Assembly (NCBI RefSeq): GCF_900184895.1
Contig: NZ_FXZK01000004.1
Coordinates: forward strand, 248,001-312,000
Direction: 5' to 3'
Origin: Flavimaricola marinus
GTDB lineage: Bacteria; Pseudomonadota; Alphaproteobacteria; Rhodobacterales; Rhodobacteraceae
Length of the DNA: 64,000 nucleotides
The notes under the pieces were generated by a model. That model did no database searches and was not told the DNA's origin. It saw only the letters and a program-made list of their open reading frames with translations. Both the position numbers and the translations under genes were made by a program. Position 1 is the stretch's first letter; each line of letters begins with the position of its first letter. Below are positions 18,836 through 27,640 of this stretch, in pieces.

Positions 18836-19180
18836 TCACTCGACGGATCGGATCAGCTTGCGCTCCAGCACCCGCAGCACCTGCCGCAGTTCGTTGCCCC
18901 GCTTGAGCACCTGACCGTCCATGCCGATCACCGCATATTGCCCCTGCTTGAGCCGCAGCTTGGGCCGTTTCTCGATCCGGTAGAGCGGGTTCTCGGCGGT
19001 TCGGCGAAACACCGAGAACACCGCCACGTCGCGCAGACAGGAAATGCCGTAGTCCCTCCATTCCCCGGCGGCCACCATCCGGCCATAGAGCGACAGGATC
19101 GGCCCGAGTTCGGTGCGGTGAAACGCCACCTGATCGGGCGTCGACTGCGGGCCAAGCGGCTGTGGCGGGAGCATGTTCAT
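18836..19180 (-). CDS. DUF2794 family protein
   Basis: This 114-residue protein matches the alphaproteobacterial DUF2794 family: ILSLYGRMVAAGEWRDYGI, AVFSVFRRTAENPLYRIEKRP and a C-terminal RQVLRVLERKL segment. It has no signal peptide or membrane segment. Function is unknown across the family. The start MNMLPPQPLG at 19180 (or Met3 at 19174) is preferred over a 45-residue in-frame upstream stretch that has no family resemblance. Confidence 0.88.
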   Translation of the reverse strand: MNMLPPQPLGPQSTPDQVAFHRTELGPILSLYGRMVAAGEWRDYGISCLRDVAVFSVFRRTAENPLYRIEKRPKLRLKQGQYAVIGMDGQVLKRGNELRQVLRVLERKLIRSVE

Positions 19181-19429
19181 GCTCTCAGACTTGCGGCAAT
19201 CGCGGTCCAGATCAAGCGTTTCGGCGTCACAAACCTGCCTCTGCCCGGAGATTGACCGGAAATGATCACGGGTTTGCCACTTTGCGTGCCAACTCCGACC
19301 ACATTTGTCGGGCAATCATGATCCATGCGACAAGCACCCCCGGTGTGGCGGTTTATTGCCCCCACCCAGGCCATCATGCCGGGGGAACTTGTCGTTATTG
19401 GTCTTTGACCGCCCCCCGAAATCGTCAGC

Positions 19430-19732
19430 CTAGCCGCAATAGATACGGGCGATCCGGTTGTTGTCGTCGATCTCGAAATTGATCCGCTGGGCGCTGAAAT
19501 CCATCGTCACCACCATGCCCGGCCGGATCACCCTGACCTGCCGCATGATCAACTCGCGCTCTAGCGCGGTCGCGTCCTGCCCGATCAGCCGGGCATAGGG
19601 CGCCGCCCCGCAGGTGTCGTCTTCGACCGCGGGGATCGCGGGGCCGGGCGGCGTCGGCGCCGTTCCGGGCGCACAAGCCGCAAGCAGGGCCAGAAGCCCG
19701 AAGACAGCGAATGATCCCGCCCGCCGTTCCAT
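19430..19732 (-). CDS. I78-like peptidase inhibitor lipoprotein (downstream copy)
   Basis: A 100-residue protein with lipobox LAAC (Cys20), then a conserved Cys pair (DDTCGA ... IYCG) enclosing LIGQDATAL, RPGMVVTMDFSAQRINFEID. This is the layout of the I78 family, small beta-sheet inhibitors of serine peptidases. As a lipoprotein it would guard the periplasmic side of the envelope. Its ATG overlaps the stop of the upstream paralogue as ATGA, so the two are translated together. Confidence 0.85.
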   Translation of the reverse strand: MERRAGSFAVFGLLALLAACAPGTAPTPPGPAIPAVEDDTCGAAPYARLIGQDATALERELIMRQVRVIRPGMVVTMDFSAQRINFEIDDNNRIARIYCG

Positions 19733-20028
19733 CAGCCGCAATAGACCCGCGTGACGATGTCGTTGCCGTCGAGTTCGATATTCGTCCGCTCCGGCCGGAA
19801 ATCCTCGGTCACCGCATCTCCAGGCCGGATGTAGCGGATGTCGATCTCGTTCGTGCTGAAGAGCACGACGTCGACCAAGGTATCGAGCGCGTCTCGCTCG
19901 CTGCCTCCGACAAGGTCCTGATAGGACTCCGCGATACAGATCGCGGGCCCCGATCCGGGCGTTTCGGTGCAGCCGGCGGTCAGGCCGGCCAGGACGACGG
20001 CGAGTATGGGGAAAGTCAATCTGGTCAT
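19732..20028 (-). CDS. I78-like peptidase inhibitor lipoprotein (upstream copy)
   Basis: A 98-residue lipoprotein with lipobox TAGC (Cys20). The mature part has the same plan as its downstream neighbour: a Cys near the N-terminus, YQDLVG, YIRPGDAVTEDFRPERTNIELD and a final VYCG. The match to the I78 inhibitor consensus is looser than in the partner gene. A 12-residue in-frame extension exists, but Met at 20028 gives a proper signal peptide. The pair looks like a diverged tandem duplication. Confidence 0.8.
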   Translation of the reverse strand: MTRLTFPILAVVLAGLTAGCTETPGSGPAICIAESYQDLVGGSERDALDTLVDVVLFSTNEIDIRYIRPGDAVTEDFRPERTNIELDGNDIVTRVYCG

Positions 20029-20138
20029 CCCGTCATCATGCGTGATCCGGCCAAGTTTTGGCAAGTGGCCGTGCGCGGAAGGTTGAACTTCTCGGCCATT
20101 TCGCGGAACGTGTCGCCAACAACAAGGAGATCATCAAA

Positions 20139-21269
20139 ATGCGTACCCGAGCCGCCGTCGCCATTGCCGCAGGCAAGCCGCTGGAAGTGATGGACGTGAA
20201 CCTCGAAGGCCCCCGGGCTGGCGAAGTTCTCGTTGAAATCAAGGCCACCGGCATTTGCCACACCGACGAATTCACCCTCTCCGGCGCCGATCCGGAAGGG
20301 CTGTTCCCGGCGATTCTGGGCCACGAAGGCGCGGGCGTCGTGCTGGAGGTGGGCGCGGGCGTCACCAGCCTCAAGCCCGGCGATCACGTCATCCCGCTCT
20401 ACACCCCGGAATGCCGCGAATGCCCGAGCTGTCTGCATCCCAAGACCAATCTCTGCACCTCGATCCGCGCCACGCAGGGTCAGGGCGTCATGCCTGACGG
20501 CTCCACCCGCTTCAGCACCTTGGACGGTGATCCGATCCTGCACTACATGGGCTGCTCGACCTTTGCCAACCACACCGTCATGCCCGAAATCGCGCTGGCC
20601 AAGGTTCGCGAAGACGCCCCCTTCGACAAGATTTGCTACATCGGCTGCGGTGTGACCACCGGCGTCGGCGCCGTCATCAATACCGCGCAGGTCGAGGTCG
20701 GCTCGACCGCCGTGGTCTTTGGCCTCGGCGGGATCGGCCTCAACGTGTTGCAGGGCCTGCGCCTTGCCGGTGCCGACATGATCATCGGCGTCGACATCAA
20801 CAACGATCGCAAGGAATGGGGCGAGAAATTCGGGATGACCCATTTCATCAACCCGACCGAGATCGGCGAGGATATCGTCCCCTATATCGTCAACATGACC
20901 AAGCGTCGGGGCGATCTGATCGGCGGGGCCGACTACACCTTCGACTGCACCGGCAACGTCAACGTCATGCGGCAGGCATTGGAATGCAGCCACCGCGGCT
21001 GGGGCGAATCGATCATCATCGGTGTGGCCCCTGCGGGTGCCGAGATTTCGACCCGTCCGTTCCAGCTCGTCACTGGCCGCACGTGGAAAGGCACCGCCTT
21101 TGGCGGCGCTCGTGGCCGGACAGATGTGCCCAAGATCGTCGACTGGTACATGGAGGGCAAGATCGAGATCGATCCGATGATCACCCACAAACTGGCCCTC
21201 GACGACATTAACAAGGGTTTTGATCTGATGCATGCGGGCGAGAGCATCCGCTCGGTCGTGGTCTACTGA
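20139..21269 (+). CDS. adhC: S-(hydroxymethyl)glutathione dehydrogenase / class III alcohol dehydrogenase
   Basis: A 376-residue zinc enzyme that oxidises the formaldehyde-glutathione adduct to S-formylglutathione using NAD. Catalytic zinc ligands appear in ATGICHTDE and GHEGAG. Structural zinc Cys residues are in CRECPSCLHPKTNLC. The Rossmann motif is FGLGGIGLNVLQG. The start MRTRAAVA at 20139 has AAGGAG ten bases upstream; a 27-residue extension is rejected. The next pathway enzyme, fghA, is 5.5 kb downstream on the same strand, separated by six genes. Confidence 0.96.
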   Translation: MRTRAAVAIAAGKPLEVMDVNLEGPRAGEVLVEIKATGICHTDEFTLSGADPEGLFPAILGHEGAGVVLEVGAGVTSLKPGDHVIPLYTPECRECPSCLHPKTNLCTSIRATQGQGVMPDGSTRFSTLDGDPILHYMGCSTFANHTVMPEIALAKVREDAPFDKICYIGCGVTTGVGAVINTAQVEVGSTAVVFGLGGIGLNVLQGLRLAGADMIIGVDINNDRKEWGEKFGMTHFINPTEIGEDIVPYIVNMTKRRGDLIGGADYTFDCTGNVNVMRQALECSHRGWGESIIIGVAPAGAEISTRPFQLVTGRTWKGTAFGGARGRTDVPKIVDWYMEGKIEIDPMITHKLALDDINKGFDLMHAGESIRSVVVY

Positions 21270-21276
21270 TCCGCCA

Positions 21277-22329
21277 ATGGCCGCGCTCGACGCCTTGACG
21301 GGCCGTCTTGCGCCGCCCTTTGCCTTTGCGGCGGTGGGGATCCGGGTCGGAGCCTCGCCATCGCGCTTTCATATCGCCACGGCCCCAGGTCTCGCCGCGA
21401 CAGAGCGCACGATGTATCGGGTCGCCTCGATCTCCAAGATCGTGACGGGCCAGACGCTCATGGCCGTGGCGGGCGGCGATCTGGATCGGGATATCGGAGA
21501 GGTTCTGGGCTTTGCCCTGCGCAACCCGGCCTTCCCGGATCAGCCGATCACCTTGGCCCATGTGCTCAGCCACAGCGCGGGATTGACCGATGCGGCGGGC
21601 TATCTCATCCCGCCCGGCGTGCGGCTGCAGGATTGGCTCGCCGAGACGAGCTGCTTCACCCAGACCCCGCCGGGGCAGCGTGCCGAGTATTGCAACCTCG
21701 GCTACATCCTCGTGGCCGCCGCAGCCGAGGCGCTGGGCGGCGCACGGTTCGACGAACTGGCGGCGAGGCATGTGCTCGGCCCCTTGGGCATGGGTGCGGG
21801 GTTCAACTGGTCCGGCGTGCCGGCGCCGGCGCGGCGCGACCGGCTCGCCACCTATCGGCGCGACGGCGACAGTCTGATCGCCCAGATCGACGACGCGGTG
21901 GCGGACAGCGGCGTTTGTCGGTTAGACGGCTCGGGGCATGGGCTCAGCCCCTACCGCTGGGCGCAGGACGTCACCCAATTCTCGGCGCAAGGCGGGCTGC
22001 GGGCGTCACTGGCCGATTGCCTGACCTTGGCGCAGGCGCTGCCAAAGATGGACGCCACCGCGCTCTGGTCGGGCGAGGACGGCCGGACGCCGGTCTTCGA
22101 GAGCTATGGAGCGGGGTTGCAAATCTTCGATGCACCGGAATTCTATCCGCGCCCTCTGATCGGGCATTTTGCCAATGCCTATGGTTTCATAGGCGGGGTC
22201 TGGTATGATGCGGAGCGTGATCTGGCCTTCACCTACGGGTTGAACGGCCTGCCGCTCGAGGACGACAGCGACCAACTCCGTGCGGAAGAGCTTGCCATCC
22301 TGGACGCCATCGCCCACTCAGTGGTCTAA
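21277..22329 (+). CDS. Serine hydrolase, class C beta-lactamase family
   Basis: A 350-residue protein of the beta-lactamase/transpeptidase-like fold. The nucleophile motif SxxK is Ser51-Lys54 (VASISKIVTG) and the YxN motif is Tyr138-Cys-Asn140. HSAGLTD, seen in many esterase-type members, follows the first helix block. No signal peptide is visible, so it is probably cytosolic and an esterase or peptidase rather than a true lactamase. It begins 7 bases after adhC and may share its transcript. Confidence 0.87.
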   Translation: MAALDALTGRLAPPFAFAAVGIRVGASPSRFHIATAPGLAATERTMYRVASISKIVTGQTLMAVAGGDLDRDIGEVLGFALRNPAFPDQPITLAHVLSHSAGLTDAAGYLIPPGVRLQDWLAETSCFTQTPPGQRAEYCNLGYILVAAAAEALGGARFDELAARHVLGPLGMGAGFNWSGVPAPARRDRLATYRRDGDSLIAQIDDAVADSGVCRLDGSGHGLSPYRWAQDVTQFSAQGGLRASLADCLTLAQALPKMDATALWSGEDGRTPVFESYGAGLQIFDAPEFYPRPLIGHFANAYGFIGGVWYDAERDLAFTYGLNGLPLEDDSDQLRAEELAILDAIAHSVV

Positions 22330-22339
22330 GCGGCCCCTG

Positions 22340-22361
22340 CTTCTTTGGGTCAAAAATATCC
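22340..22361 (+). repeat. Recurrent 22-bp intergenic element, copy 3
   Basis: CTTCTTTGGGTCAAAA then ATATCC, 10 bases past the serine hydrolase stop. It belongs to the same subtype as the copy at 42879 (GGGTC core, ATATCC end). Confidence 0.75.
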
Positions 22362-22436
22362 ATCCGACGTGCCCGGCCCGCGATACCGGCACGACATGGG
22401 TGGGACCATCGCACGACGCCCCTGAAAGGTCAGACC

Positions 22437-23168
22437 ATGCCCAACACCGCCCGCCCGCTTCTTGCCGTGCTGATCGACGCGGACAATACCTCGCCCAAGC
22501 ATGCCGGCGCGATCTTTGAAGAGATCGCGAGCCTCGGCGAAGCCTCGGTGCGTCGGTGCTACGGGGATTTCTCCAGCCAGCAGATGGCCGGGTGGAACAA
22601 GGTGCAGGCCGAGCACGGCCTCGTCCCGCATCATTCGCCCGCCAATACCGTGGGCAAGAACTCCAGCGACATCAGCCTCGTCATCGACGCGATGGACATT
22701 CTGCACACCGGACGGTTCGACGGTTTCGTGCTGGTGTCCTCCGACAGCGATTTCACGCGGCTCGCCAGCCGCGTCCGCGAGCAGGGCCTCGACGTCTATG
22801 GCATCGGCCAGCAAAAGACCCCCGAGGCGTTCCGCAAGGCCTGCAAGCGGTTCATCTTTCTCGAAAACCTCGGCGGCAGTTCGGCTCCGCCGCATCAGGC
22901 CCGGTCGGAGGACAAGCCTCAGACAAAGCCCACCCCAGCGCCGCTTCTCGAAGCCCGCGACCTGATCATTCGTGCGATGGATGCGATTGACCAAGAGGAG
23001 GAGTGGTATGCCCTCGGCACCTTGGGTCAATACATCACGGCTGCCAATCCGGATTTCGACACCCGGACATATGGCCACAAGAAGCTGAGCGATCTGGTCC
23101 AAGACCTCAAGGTGTTCGAGACCAAGCGCGGCGACGGCAACCAGTTGCTGGTCCGTCGCGTCGACTAG
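22437..23168 (+). CDS. NYN-domain RNase with C-terminal OST-HTH/LOTUS domain
   Basis: A 243-residue protein. Residues 8-145 are a NYN (PIN-like) domain with acidic metal-binding residues in LIDADNTSP (Asp14, Asp16), SSDISLVIDAMD and SSDSDF. Residues ~168-240 form an OST-HTH/LOTUS winged helix (EWYALGTLGQYI ... KLSDLVQDL), a fold that binds RNA, including G-quadruplexes. Predicted role: a metal-dependent RNase acting on structured RNA. It is widespread in bacteria but mostly uncharacterised. Confidence 0.9.
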   Translation: MPNTARPLLAVLIDADNTSPKHAGAIFEEIASLGEASVRRCYGDFSSQQMAGWNKVQAEHGLVPHHSPANTVGKNSSDISLVIDAMDILHTGRFDGFVLVSSDSDFTRLASRVREQGLDVYGIGQQKTPEAFRKACKRFIFLENLGGSSAPPHQARSEDKPQTKPTPAPLLEARDLIIRAMDAIDQEEEWYALGTLGQYITAANPDFDTRTYGHKKLSDLVQDLKVFETKRGDGNQLLVRRVD

Positions 23169-23198
23169 GATTTCCGGAGATGCCCCCCGCGCCCGCCG

Positions 23199-23819
23199 TC
23201 AGGCCCCGTAGCGCGCCAGAAACAGGTCGACCGCGGCGTCGGTGATCCGCTTTCGGTCGGCCTCGGACACGGAGGTGACGACCTGCATGATCAACCGTTC
23301 CCGTAGGTCGGACTTGCACAATGCCTGAAACTGGTCTGCGGCAAGGTCGAAGTCGTCGATCTTCAGTTCGCCCCGCTCTGCGGCCGTCTTGAAGAACCCG
23401 ATCAGCCGGTTGCGCACGAGCGCCGGGCCGCTTTCGTAGAATTCCGCCCCTAAGGTCGGAAACCGTTCGCTTTCGGCCACGCAGATCCGGAAGATCCGCA
23501 ACCCGAAGTCGGAGGTGATGAAGCGCTGCATCTGCTGAGCCGCTTCGATCAGCACGTGCCGCACCGGGGCGGACATGTCGATTTTCTCGACGGCCTGATC
23601 CGCCTGCCGCACGCATTCGGCCTTGGCGACCTCCATGAAGAGCAGCCGCTTGTCGGGGAAATAGCTGTAGAGCGTGGCTTTCGAGACCCCCGCCCGGCGG
23701 GCGATCTCGTCGACGCTGGCGCCTTCGAAGCCGTCGGACAGAAACACGTCCCGCGCGCCCGCAAGCACCTGGTCGAACTTGCGCCCGCGTCTGACCTTGT
23801 TGCATGCTCCGTCCGGCAT
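23199..23819 (-). CDS. TetR/AcrR family transcriptional regulator
   Basis: A 206-residue regulator. The N-terminal HTH (residues ~15-60) shows DVFLSDGFEGASVDEIARRAG and SKATLYSYFPDKRLLF. The ligand domain resembles the AefR-type C-terminal family. It is divergent from mbfA with a 205-base gap. Just upstream of its start, 23846-23858 holds an imperfect palindrome (AAnCGnnnCGnTT) that might be its own operator. Target genes are unknown; efflux or envelope functions are common in this subgroup. Confidence 0.92.
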   Translation of the reverse strand: MPDGACNKVRRGRKFDQVLAGARDVFLSDGFEGASVDEIARRAGVSKATLYSYFPDKRLLFMEVAKAECVRQADQAVEKIDMSAPVRHVLIEAAQQMQRFITSDFGLRIFRICVAESERFPTLGAEFYESGPALVRNRLIGFFKTAAERGELKIDDFDLAADQFQALCKSDLRERLIMQVVTSVSEADRKRITDAAVDLFLARYGA

Positions 23820-23996
23820 TTGTCTCCTCCTGTGACCTCAACGATAAACGAGACGGTTCAGTTCCGGCAAGCGATATGCGCCCCAGATCGCATGCAGCGG
23901 CCCTTGTCCGCCGTCAGCACCGCTTGCCTTCGCCGCTGTTCCGGGCGCAGGCGCCGCCGGCGTTTGCGCCCTTGCCTTTGCCGTGTCCTTGACTAC

Positions 23997-24013
23997 TTTA
24001 GAATCATTCCAAA
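23997..24013 (+). promoter_or_regulatory. Irr-type iron control element (ICE) overlapping the mbfA promoter
   Basis: TTTAGAA-TCA-TTCCAAA: an inverted repeat with one mismatch, matching the Irr/ICE pattern TTTAGAA-N3-TTCTAAA known upstream of iron genes in Rhizobiales and Rhodobacterales. The likely -10 (TAGAAT, 23999-24004) lies inside it, with TTTGCC (23977-23982) as -35 at 16 bp. Irr binding here would block RNA polymerase, giving repression under iron limitation. Confidence 0.75.
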
Positions 24014-24024
24014 GTGAGGCTCCC

Positions 24025-25002
24025 ATGATCCCCGGTTTCTCGTCCCGCCGTCGTTTCTCCGACCTGTCCGAACAGGAGGTTCTGGCGCTCGCGATCTCGT
24101 CCGAGGAGGACGATGGCCGCATTTACCGCAGCTATGCCCAGCGCGTCCGCGCCGAATTTCCCGCCTCTGCCGCCGTCTTCGACGGCATGGCCGAGGAGGA
24201 GGACGAGCATCGCCAGCGCCTGATCGCCCTGCACCAAAAGCGGTTTGGCGATGTGATCCCCCTGATCCGCCGCGAACACGTTGCCGGATACTATGCCCGC
24301 CGCCCGGTCTGGCTTGTCGAGAACCTGAGCATCGAGGCCATCCGCTCCGAAGTCGAGGCGATGGAAGCGCAGGCCGAGAAATTCTATCTGGCCGCCGCCA
24401 AGGCCGCCTCCGACGCCGATACGCGCAAGCTCCTTGGCGATCTGGCCGCCGCCGAGGCCGGCCACCAGAAAACCGCCGAGCACCTCGTCGAGACCCATCT
24501 CGATCCCGACACCAAGTCCAAGGAGGACGAAGGCGCTCGTCGTCAATTCATCCTGACATGGGTGCAGCCCGGTCTGGCCGGGTTGATGGACGGCTCTGTC
24601 TCGACCCTCGCCCCGATCTTTGCCGTGGCCTTTGCCACCCAAGACACTTGGACGACCTTTCTCGTCGGCGCGGCGGCCAGTGTGGGTGCGGGCATTTCCA
24701 TGGGCTTTACCGAGGCCGCTCACGACGACGGCGTCCTGTCCGGACGCGGCAGCCCGTGGAAGCGCGGTCTGGCCTCCGGCGTCATGACGACGATCGGCGG
24801 CATGGGTCACGCGCTGCCCTATCTGATCCCGCATTTCTGGACCGCAACAGCCATCGCGATGATCGTCGTCTTTGTCGAATTGTGGGCCATCGCATGGATC
24901 CAAAACAAGTTTATGGACACCCCATTTATCCGCGCGGCCTTGCAAGTGGTTCTTGGCGGTGCTTTGGTCTTTGCCGCCGGTGCGTTGATCGGCAGCGGAT
25001 AA
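24025..25002 (+). CDS. mbfA: MbfA: membrane-bound ferritin / iron exporter
   Basis: This 325-residue protein has an N-terminal ferritin-like (rubrerythrin-type) di-iron domain (residues ~10-165, with Glu/His ligands in SSEEDDGRIY, MAEEEDEHRQ and AEAGHQ) fused to a C-terminal VIT1-like membrane domain (from ~185, including GLAGLMDGSVSTLAP). MbfA exports iron and protects against iron overload and peroxide in alphaproteobacteria. Start 24025 (MIPGFSSRRRFSDLS) has GTGAGG six bases upstream. The Irr-type box just upstream matches the known Irr control of mbfA. Confidence 0.93.
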   Translation: MIPGFSSRRRFSDLSEQEVLALAISSEEDDGRIYRSYAQRVRAEFPASAAVFDGMAEEEDEHRQRLIALHQKRFGDVIPLIRREHVAGYYARRPVWLVENLSIEAIRSEVEAMEAQAEKFYLAAAKAASDADTRKLLGDLAAAEAGHQKTAEHLVETHLDPDTKSKEDEGARRQFILTWVQPGLAGLMDGSVSTLAPIFAVAFATQDTWTTFLVGAAASVGAGISMGFTEAAHDDGVLSGRGSPWKRGLASGVMTTIGGMGHALPYLIPHFWTATAIAMIVVFVELWAIAWIQNKFMDTPFIRAALQVVLGGALVFAAGALIGSG

Positions 25003-25015
25003 CGGGACCGACGGA

Positions 25016-25714
25016 ATGTATCGCAAGGGTGACGTGACCTATCAGCCATTGCCCTTGCCCGACAGGGTGCAACTGCCCGCGGAGGACGCCGTTGCCGCGG
25101 CCGAAGCGTTTCTCGCCTATATGCGCCGCCGCCATTCCGTCCGCGATTATGCTGATACGCCGGTTCCCGAAGCGGTCATTGCCGCCGCCATCGCTGCGGC
25201 TGGCACGGCCCCGTCGGGGGCCAATCACCAGCCCTGGCACTTTGCGGCGATCTCCGACCCGGCGATGAAGGCCCGCATCCGCGCCGCCGCCGAGGACGAG
25301 GAGAAGGACTTCTACGCGGGCGGCGGCGGCGAGGAATGGCTGGCCGCTCTGGAGCCCATCGGCACCGGCGCCAGCAAGCCCCACCTGACCGACGCCCCCT
25401 GGCTGATCGTGGTCTTTGCCCAGCGCTACGGCGTGACGGAGGACGGCGAGCGCTACAAGAATTACTATGTGCCCGAGAGCGTCGGGATCGCGACCGGCAT
25501 GCTGATCACCGCCCTGCATCACGCCGGCTTGGTCTGTCTGGAGCACACCCCGAACCCGATGAAATTCCTGCCCGAGATGTGTGGCCGGCCCGCCAGCGAG
25601 AAGGCCGTGATGATCCTGCCGGTGGGCTATCCCTCCGAGACCGCGACCGTTCCCGAGGTCGCCAAGCGCAAGAAGCCGCTCGATCAGATCATGACGGTGT
25701 TTCGGGGTGCGTGA
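25016..25714 (+). CDS. Nitroreductase family protein
   Basis: A 232-residue FMN enzyme of the nitroreductase fold. RRRHSVRDYADTPVP (residues ~37-51) and APSGANHQPWHF (~65-76) are the FMN phosphate and isoalloxazine contacts. VGIATGMLITALHHAGL forms the dimer helix. The extended length and the HTPNPMKFLPE stretch resemble the iodotyrosine-deiodinase-like branch rather than classical NfsB. The substrate is unknown. It starts 13 bases after mbfA and may be co-transcribed under iron control. Confidence 0.88.
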   Translation: MYRKGDVTYQPLPLPDRVQLPAEDAVAAAEAFLAYMRRRHSVRDYADTPVPEAVIAAAIAAAGTAPSGANHQPWHFAAISDPAMKARIRAAAEDEEKDFYAGGGGEEWLAALEPIGTGASKPHLTDAPWLIVVFAQRYGVTEDGERYKNYYVPESVGIATGMLITALHHAGLVCLEHTPNPMKFLPEMCGRPASEKAVMILPVGYPSETATVPEVAKRKKPLDQIMTVFRGA

Positions 25715-25764
25715 GGGGGGCGCTTCACCGGAGACGTATCTCGGGGCCGTAATCCGCAGCGAGG

Positions 25765-25786
25765 CCGTATTTGGGGCCAAAAGAAG
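25765..25786 (-). repeat. Recurrent 22-bp intergenic element, copy 4
   Basis: Identical to copy 1 at 11402 and in the same orientation (minus strand CTTCTTTTGGCC, CCAAATACGG). It starts 50 bases past the nitroreductase stop and ends 36 bases before the AEC transporter start. Confidence 0.8.
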
Positions 25787-25822
25787 CGGGCCGTGCGTCC
25801 TGTCGTCCTGCCGGGGTGCGCG

Positions 25823-26758
25823 ATGATCGAGGTCTTTTTGCAGACCTTGCCGTTCTTCGGCATCATCGGCCTTGGCTATGGCGCGGGCCGGACGGGGTTC
25901 TTCTCGCCCGAAGCCACCGCCTATCTGACGAAATTCGTGTTCTATTTTGCCCTGTCGGCCATGCTGTTTCGCTTTTCGGCAAACCTGTCTCTGGGCGAGC
26001 TGTTCGACTGGTCGTTCTTTTGGGCCTATCTGATCGGAACGGGCGCCGTCTATGCGCTGGGCACGATTGTGGCCCTTGCCCGTGGCCGGGGCGTGCAGGA
26101 AGCCGCTGTCGAGGCGCAATGCGTGGCGATCGGCAATATCGGGTTTCTGGGGATACCGATGCTGGCCCTGCTGATGGGCGAGGCGGCGATCGGTCATATC
26201 ATGATGATGCTGGCGGTCGATCTGATCATATTCGGATCGCTCATCGTGATCCTGATCACCGGGGCCCGCGACGGCCGGATGTCATTCGGCATTCTGCGCA
26301 CCATTGGCGTGGGTTTGCTGAAGAACCCGATGATCGTGTCGATCTGTGTCGGTTTGGCGGTGTCGTCCCTGACCCTGCCGGTGCCGGAGCCGATCTGGCA
26401 ATTCGTCTCGATCCTCGGCGCGGCCGCGACGCCCGGAGCCCTGTTTGCCATCGGCGCGTCGCTGGCGACGAAATCGGCGGAGCGTATTGCCGTGGCGGCG
26501 TGGCTATCCTTTGGCAAGCTGGTTTTGCATCCTGCGGCCGTCGCGGTGATGGCGCTGCTTGTCTTTCCGGTCGAGCCCTATGCGGCGGCTGTGATGATCG
26601 CGTCGGCCTCGCTGCCGGTGGCGGGCAACGTCTATATGCTCGCCCAGCACTACGGCGTGGCCCCGCATCGCGTTTCGGCGTCGATCTTTATTTCCACCAC
26701 GCTCAGCATCCTGACCGTTTCGGCCGTCATCGCATGGGTGACAACCTTCATGCCCTGA
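25823..26758 (+). CDS. AEC family transporter (auxin efflux carrier-like)
   Basis: A 311-residue inner-membrane protein with about ten hydrophobic segments in the 5+5 arrangement of the AEC/BASS-type fold. The conserved broken-helix regions appear as VAIGNIGFLGIPM and ASLPVAGNVYMLAQ. Bacterial members export or import organic acids such as malate; the substrate here is not defined. Start Met at 25823 begins the first membrane helix; a 10-residue in-frame extension to 25793 is less likely. Confidence 0.9.
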   Translation: MIEVFLQTLPFFGIIGLGYGAGRTGFFSPEATAYLTKFVFYFALSAMLFRFSANLSLGELFDWSFFWAYLIGTGAVYALGTIVALARGRGVQEAAVEAQCVAIGNIGFLGIPMLALLMGEAAIGHIMMMLAVDLIIFGSLIVILITGARDGRMSFGILRTIGVGLLKNPMIVSICVGLAVSSLTLPVPEPIWQFVSILGAAATPGALFAIGASLATKSAERIAVAAWLSFGKLVLHPAAVAVMALLVFPVEPYAAAVMIASASLPVAGNVYMLAQHYGVAPHRVSASIFISTTLSILTVSAVIAWVTTFMP

Positions 26759-26809
26759 GGTAGGCCCGGTCCCGAGCCCTGAACGGGGCAAGCAAACGGA
26801 GTTCATGCG

Positions 26810-27640
26810 ATGAAAACAGTTTCGGAACACAGAAGTTTTGGCGGCGTGCAGGGCGTCTATTCCCACACGTCCGAAGCCACAGGCACCGAGATGACCTTTG
26901 GCCTGTTCCTGCCGGAGCTGGCCGAGGACGGCCCGGTGCCGTTGCTGTGGTATCTGTCGGGCCTGACCTGCACCCATGAGAACGCGATGGTCAAGGCCGG
27001 GGCGCAGGCCTGGGCCGCGTCCGAGGGCATCGCCCTGATCTTTCCCGATACTTCTCCGCGCGGCGAGGGCGTGGCCGACGACGAGGCCTATGATCTGGGC
27101 CAGGGCGCTGGTTTCTATGTCGATGCCACCGAGGATCCCTGGGCCGAGCATTACCAGATGTGGGACTATGTGGCCGAGGAATTGCCGGCGCTGATCGAGG
27201 GCACCTTTCCGGTGGACCCGCTGCGTCAGGGCATCACCGGCCATTCGATGGGCGGCCACGGCGCGCTGACCCTGGCGATGGGCCTGCCGGGCCGGTTCCG
27301 GTCGGTCTCGGCCTTTGCGCCGATCTGCAACCCGAGCCAGTCCGAATGGGGCCGCAAGCAGCTGACCGCCTATCTGGGCGCGGATGAGGCGGCGTGGGCC
27401 AAGCATGACGCGACGCTGATGATGAAATCCCGCGGCTTCGACGGGCCGATGCTGATCGACACCGGCACCTCGGACCAGTTTGGCGATCTGCTCAAGACCG
27501 AAGCCTTGGCCGAAGCCATCGCCGTCCGCCGCCAGTCGGCCACGTTGCGTCTGCAAAAGGGCTATGACCACAGCTATTTCTTTGTCTCGACCTTCATGGA
27601 AGACCATATCGGGTTCCACGCAGAGGCGCTTTACGGGTGA
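26810..27640 (+). CDS. fghA: S-formylglutathione hydrolase
   Basis: A 276-residue alpha/beta hydrolase (esterase D family) that releases formate and glutathione from S-formylglutathione. The nucleophile is Ser146 in [16 protein letters not shown] (residues ~50-59) is the oxyanion/Cys signature, and [16 protein letters not shown] carries the catalytic His. Together with adhC at 20.1 kb it completes glutathione-dependent formaldehyde oxidation. Its stop overlaps the GTG start of the next gene. Confidence 0.95.
   Translation: MKTVSEHRSFGGVQGVYSHTSEATGTEMTFGLFLPELAEDGPVPLLWYLSGLTCTHENAMVKAGAQAWAASEGIALIFPDTSPRGEGVADDEAYDLGQGAGFYVDATEDPWAEHYQMWDYVAEELPALIEGTFPVDPLRQGITGHSMGGHGALTLAMGLPGRFRSVSAFAPICNPSQSEWGRKQLTAYLGADEAAWAKHDATLMMKSRGFDGPMLIDTGTSDQFGDLLKTEALAEAIAVRRQSATLRLQKGYDHSYFFVSTFMEDHIGFHAEALYG

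Noticed and set aside
23846-23858. Imperfect palindrome upstream of the TetR gene as an operator
   Set aside because: Only 8 of 13 positions are symmetric; mentioned under the gene but too weak to list as a site.
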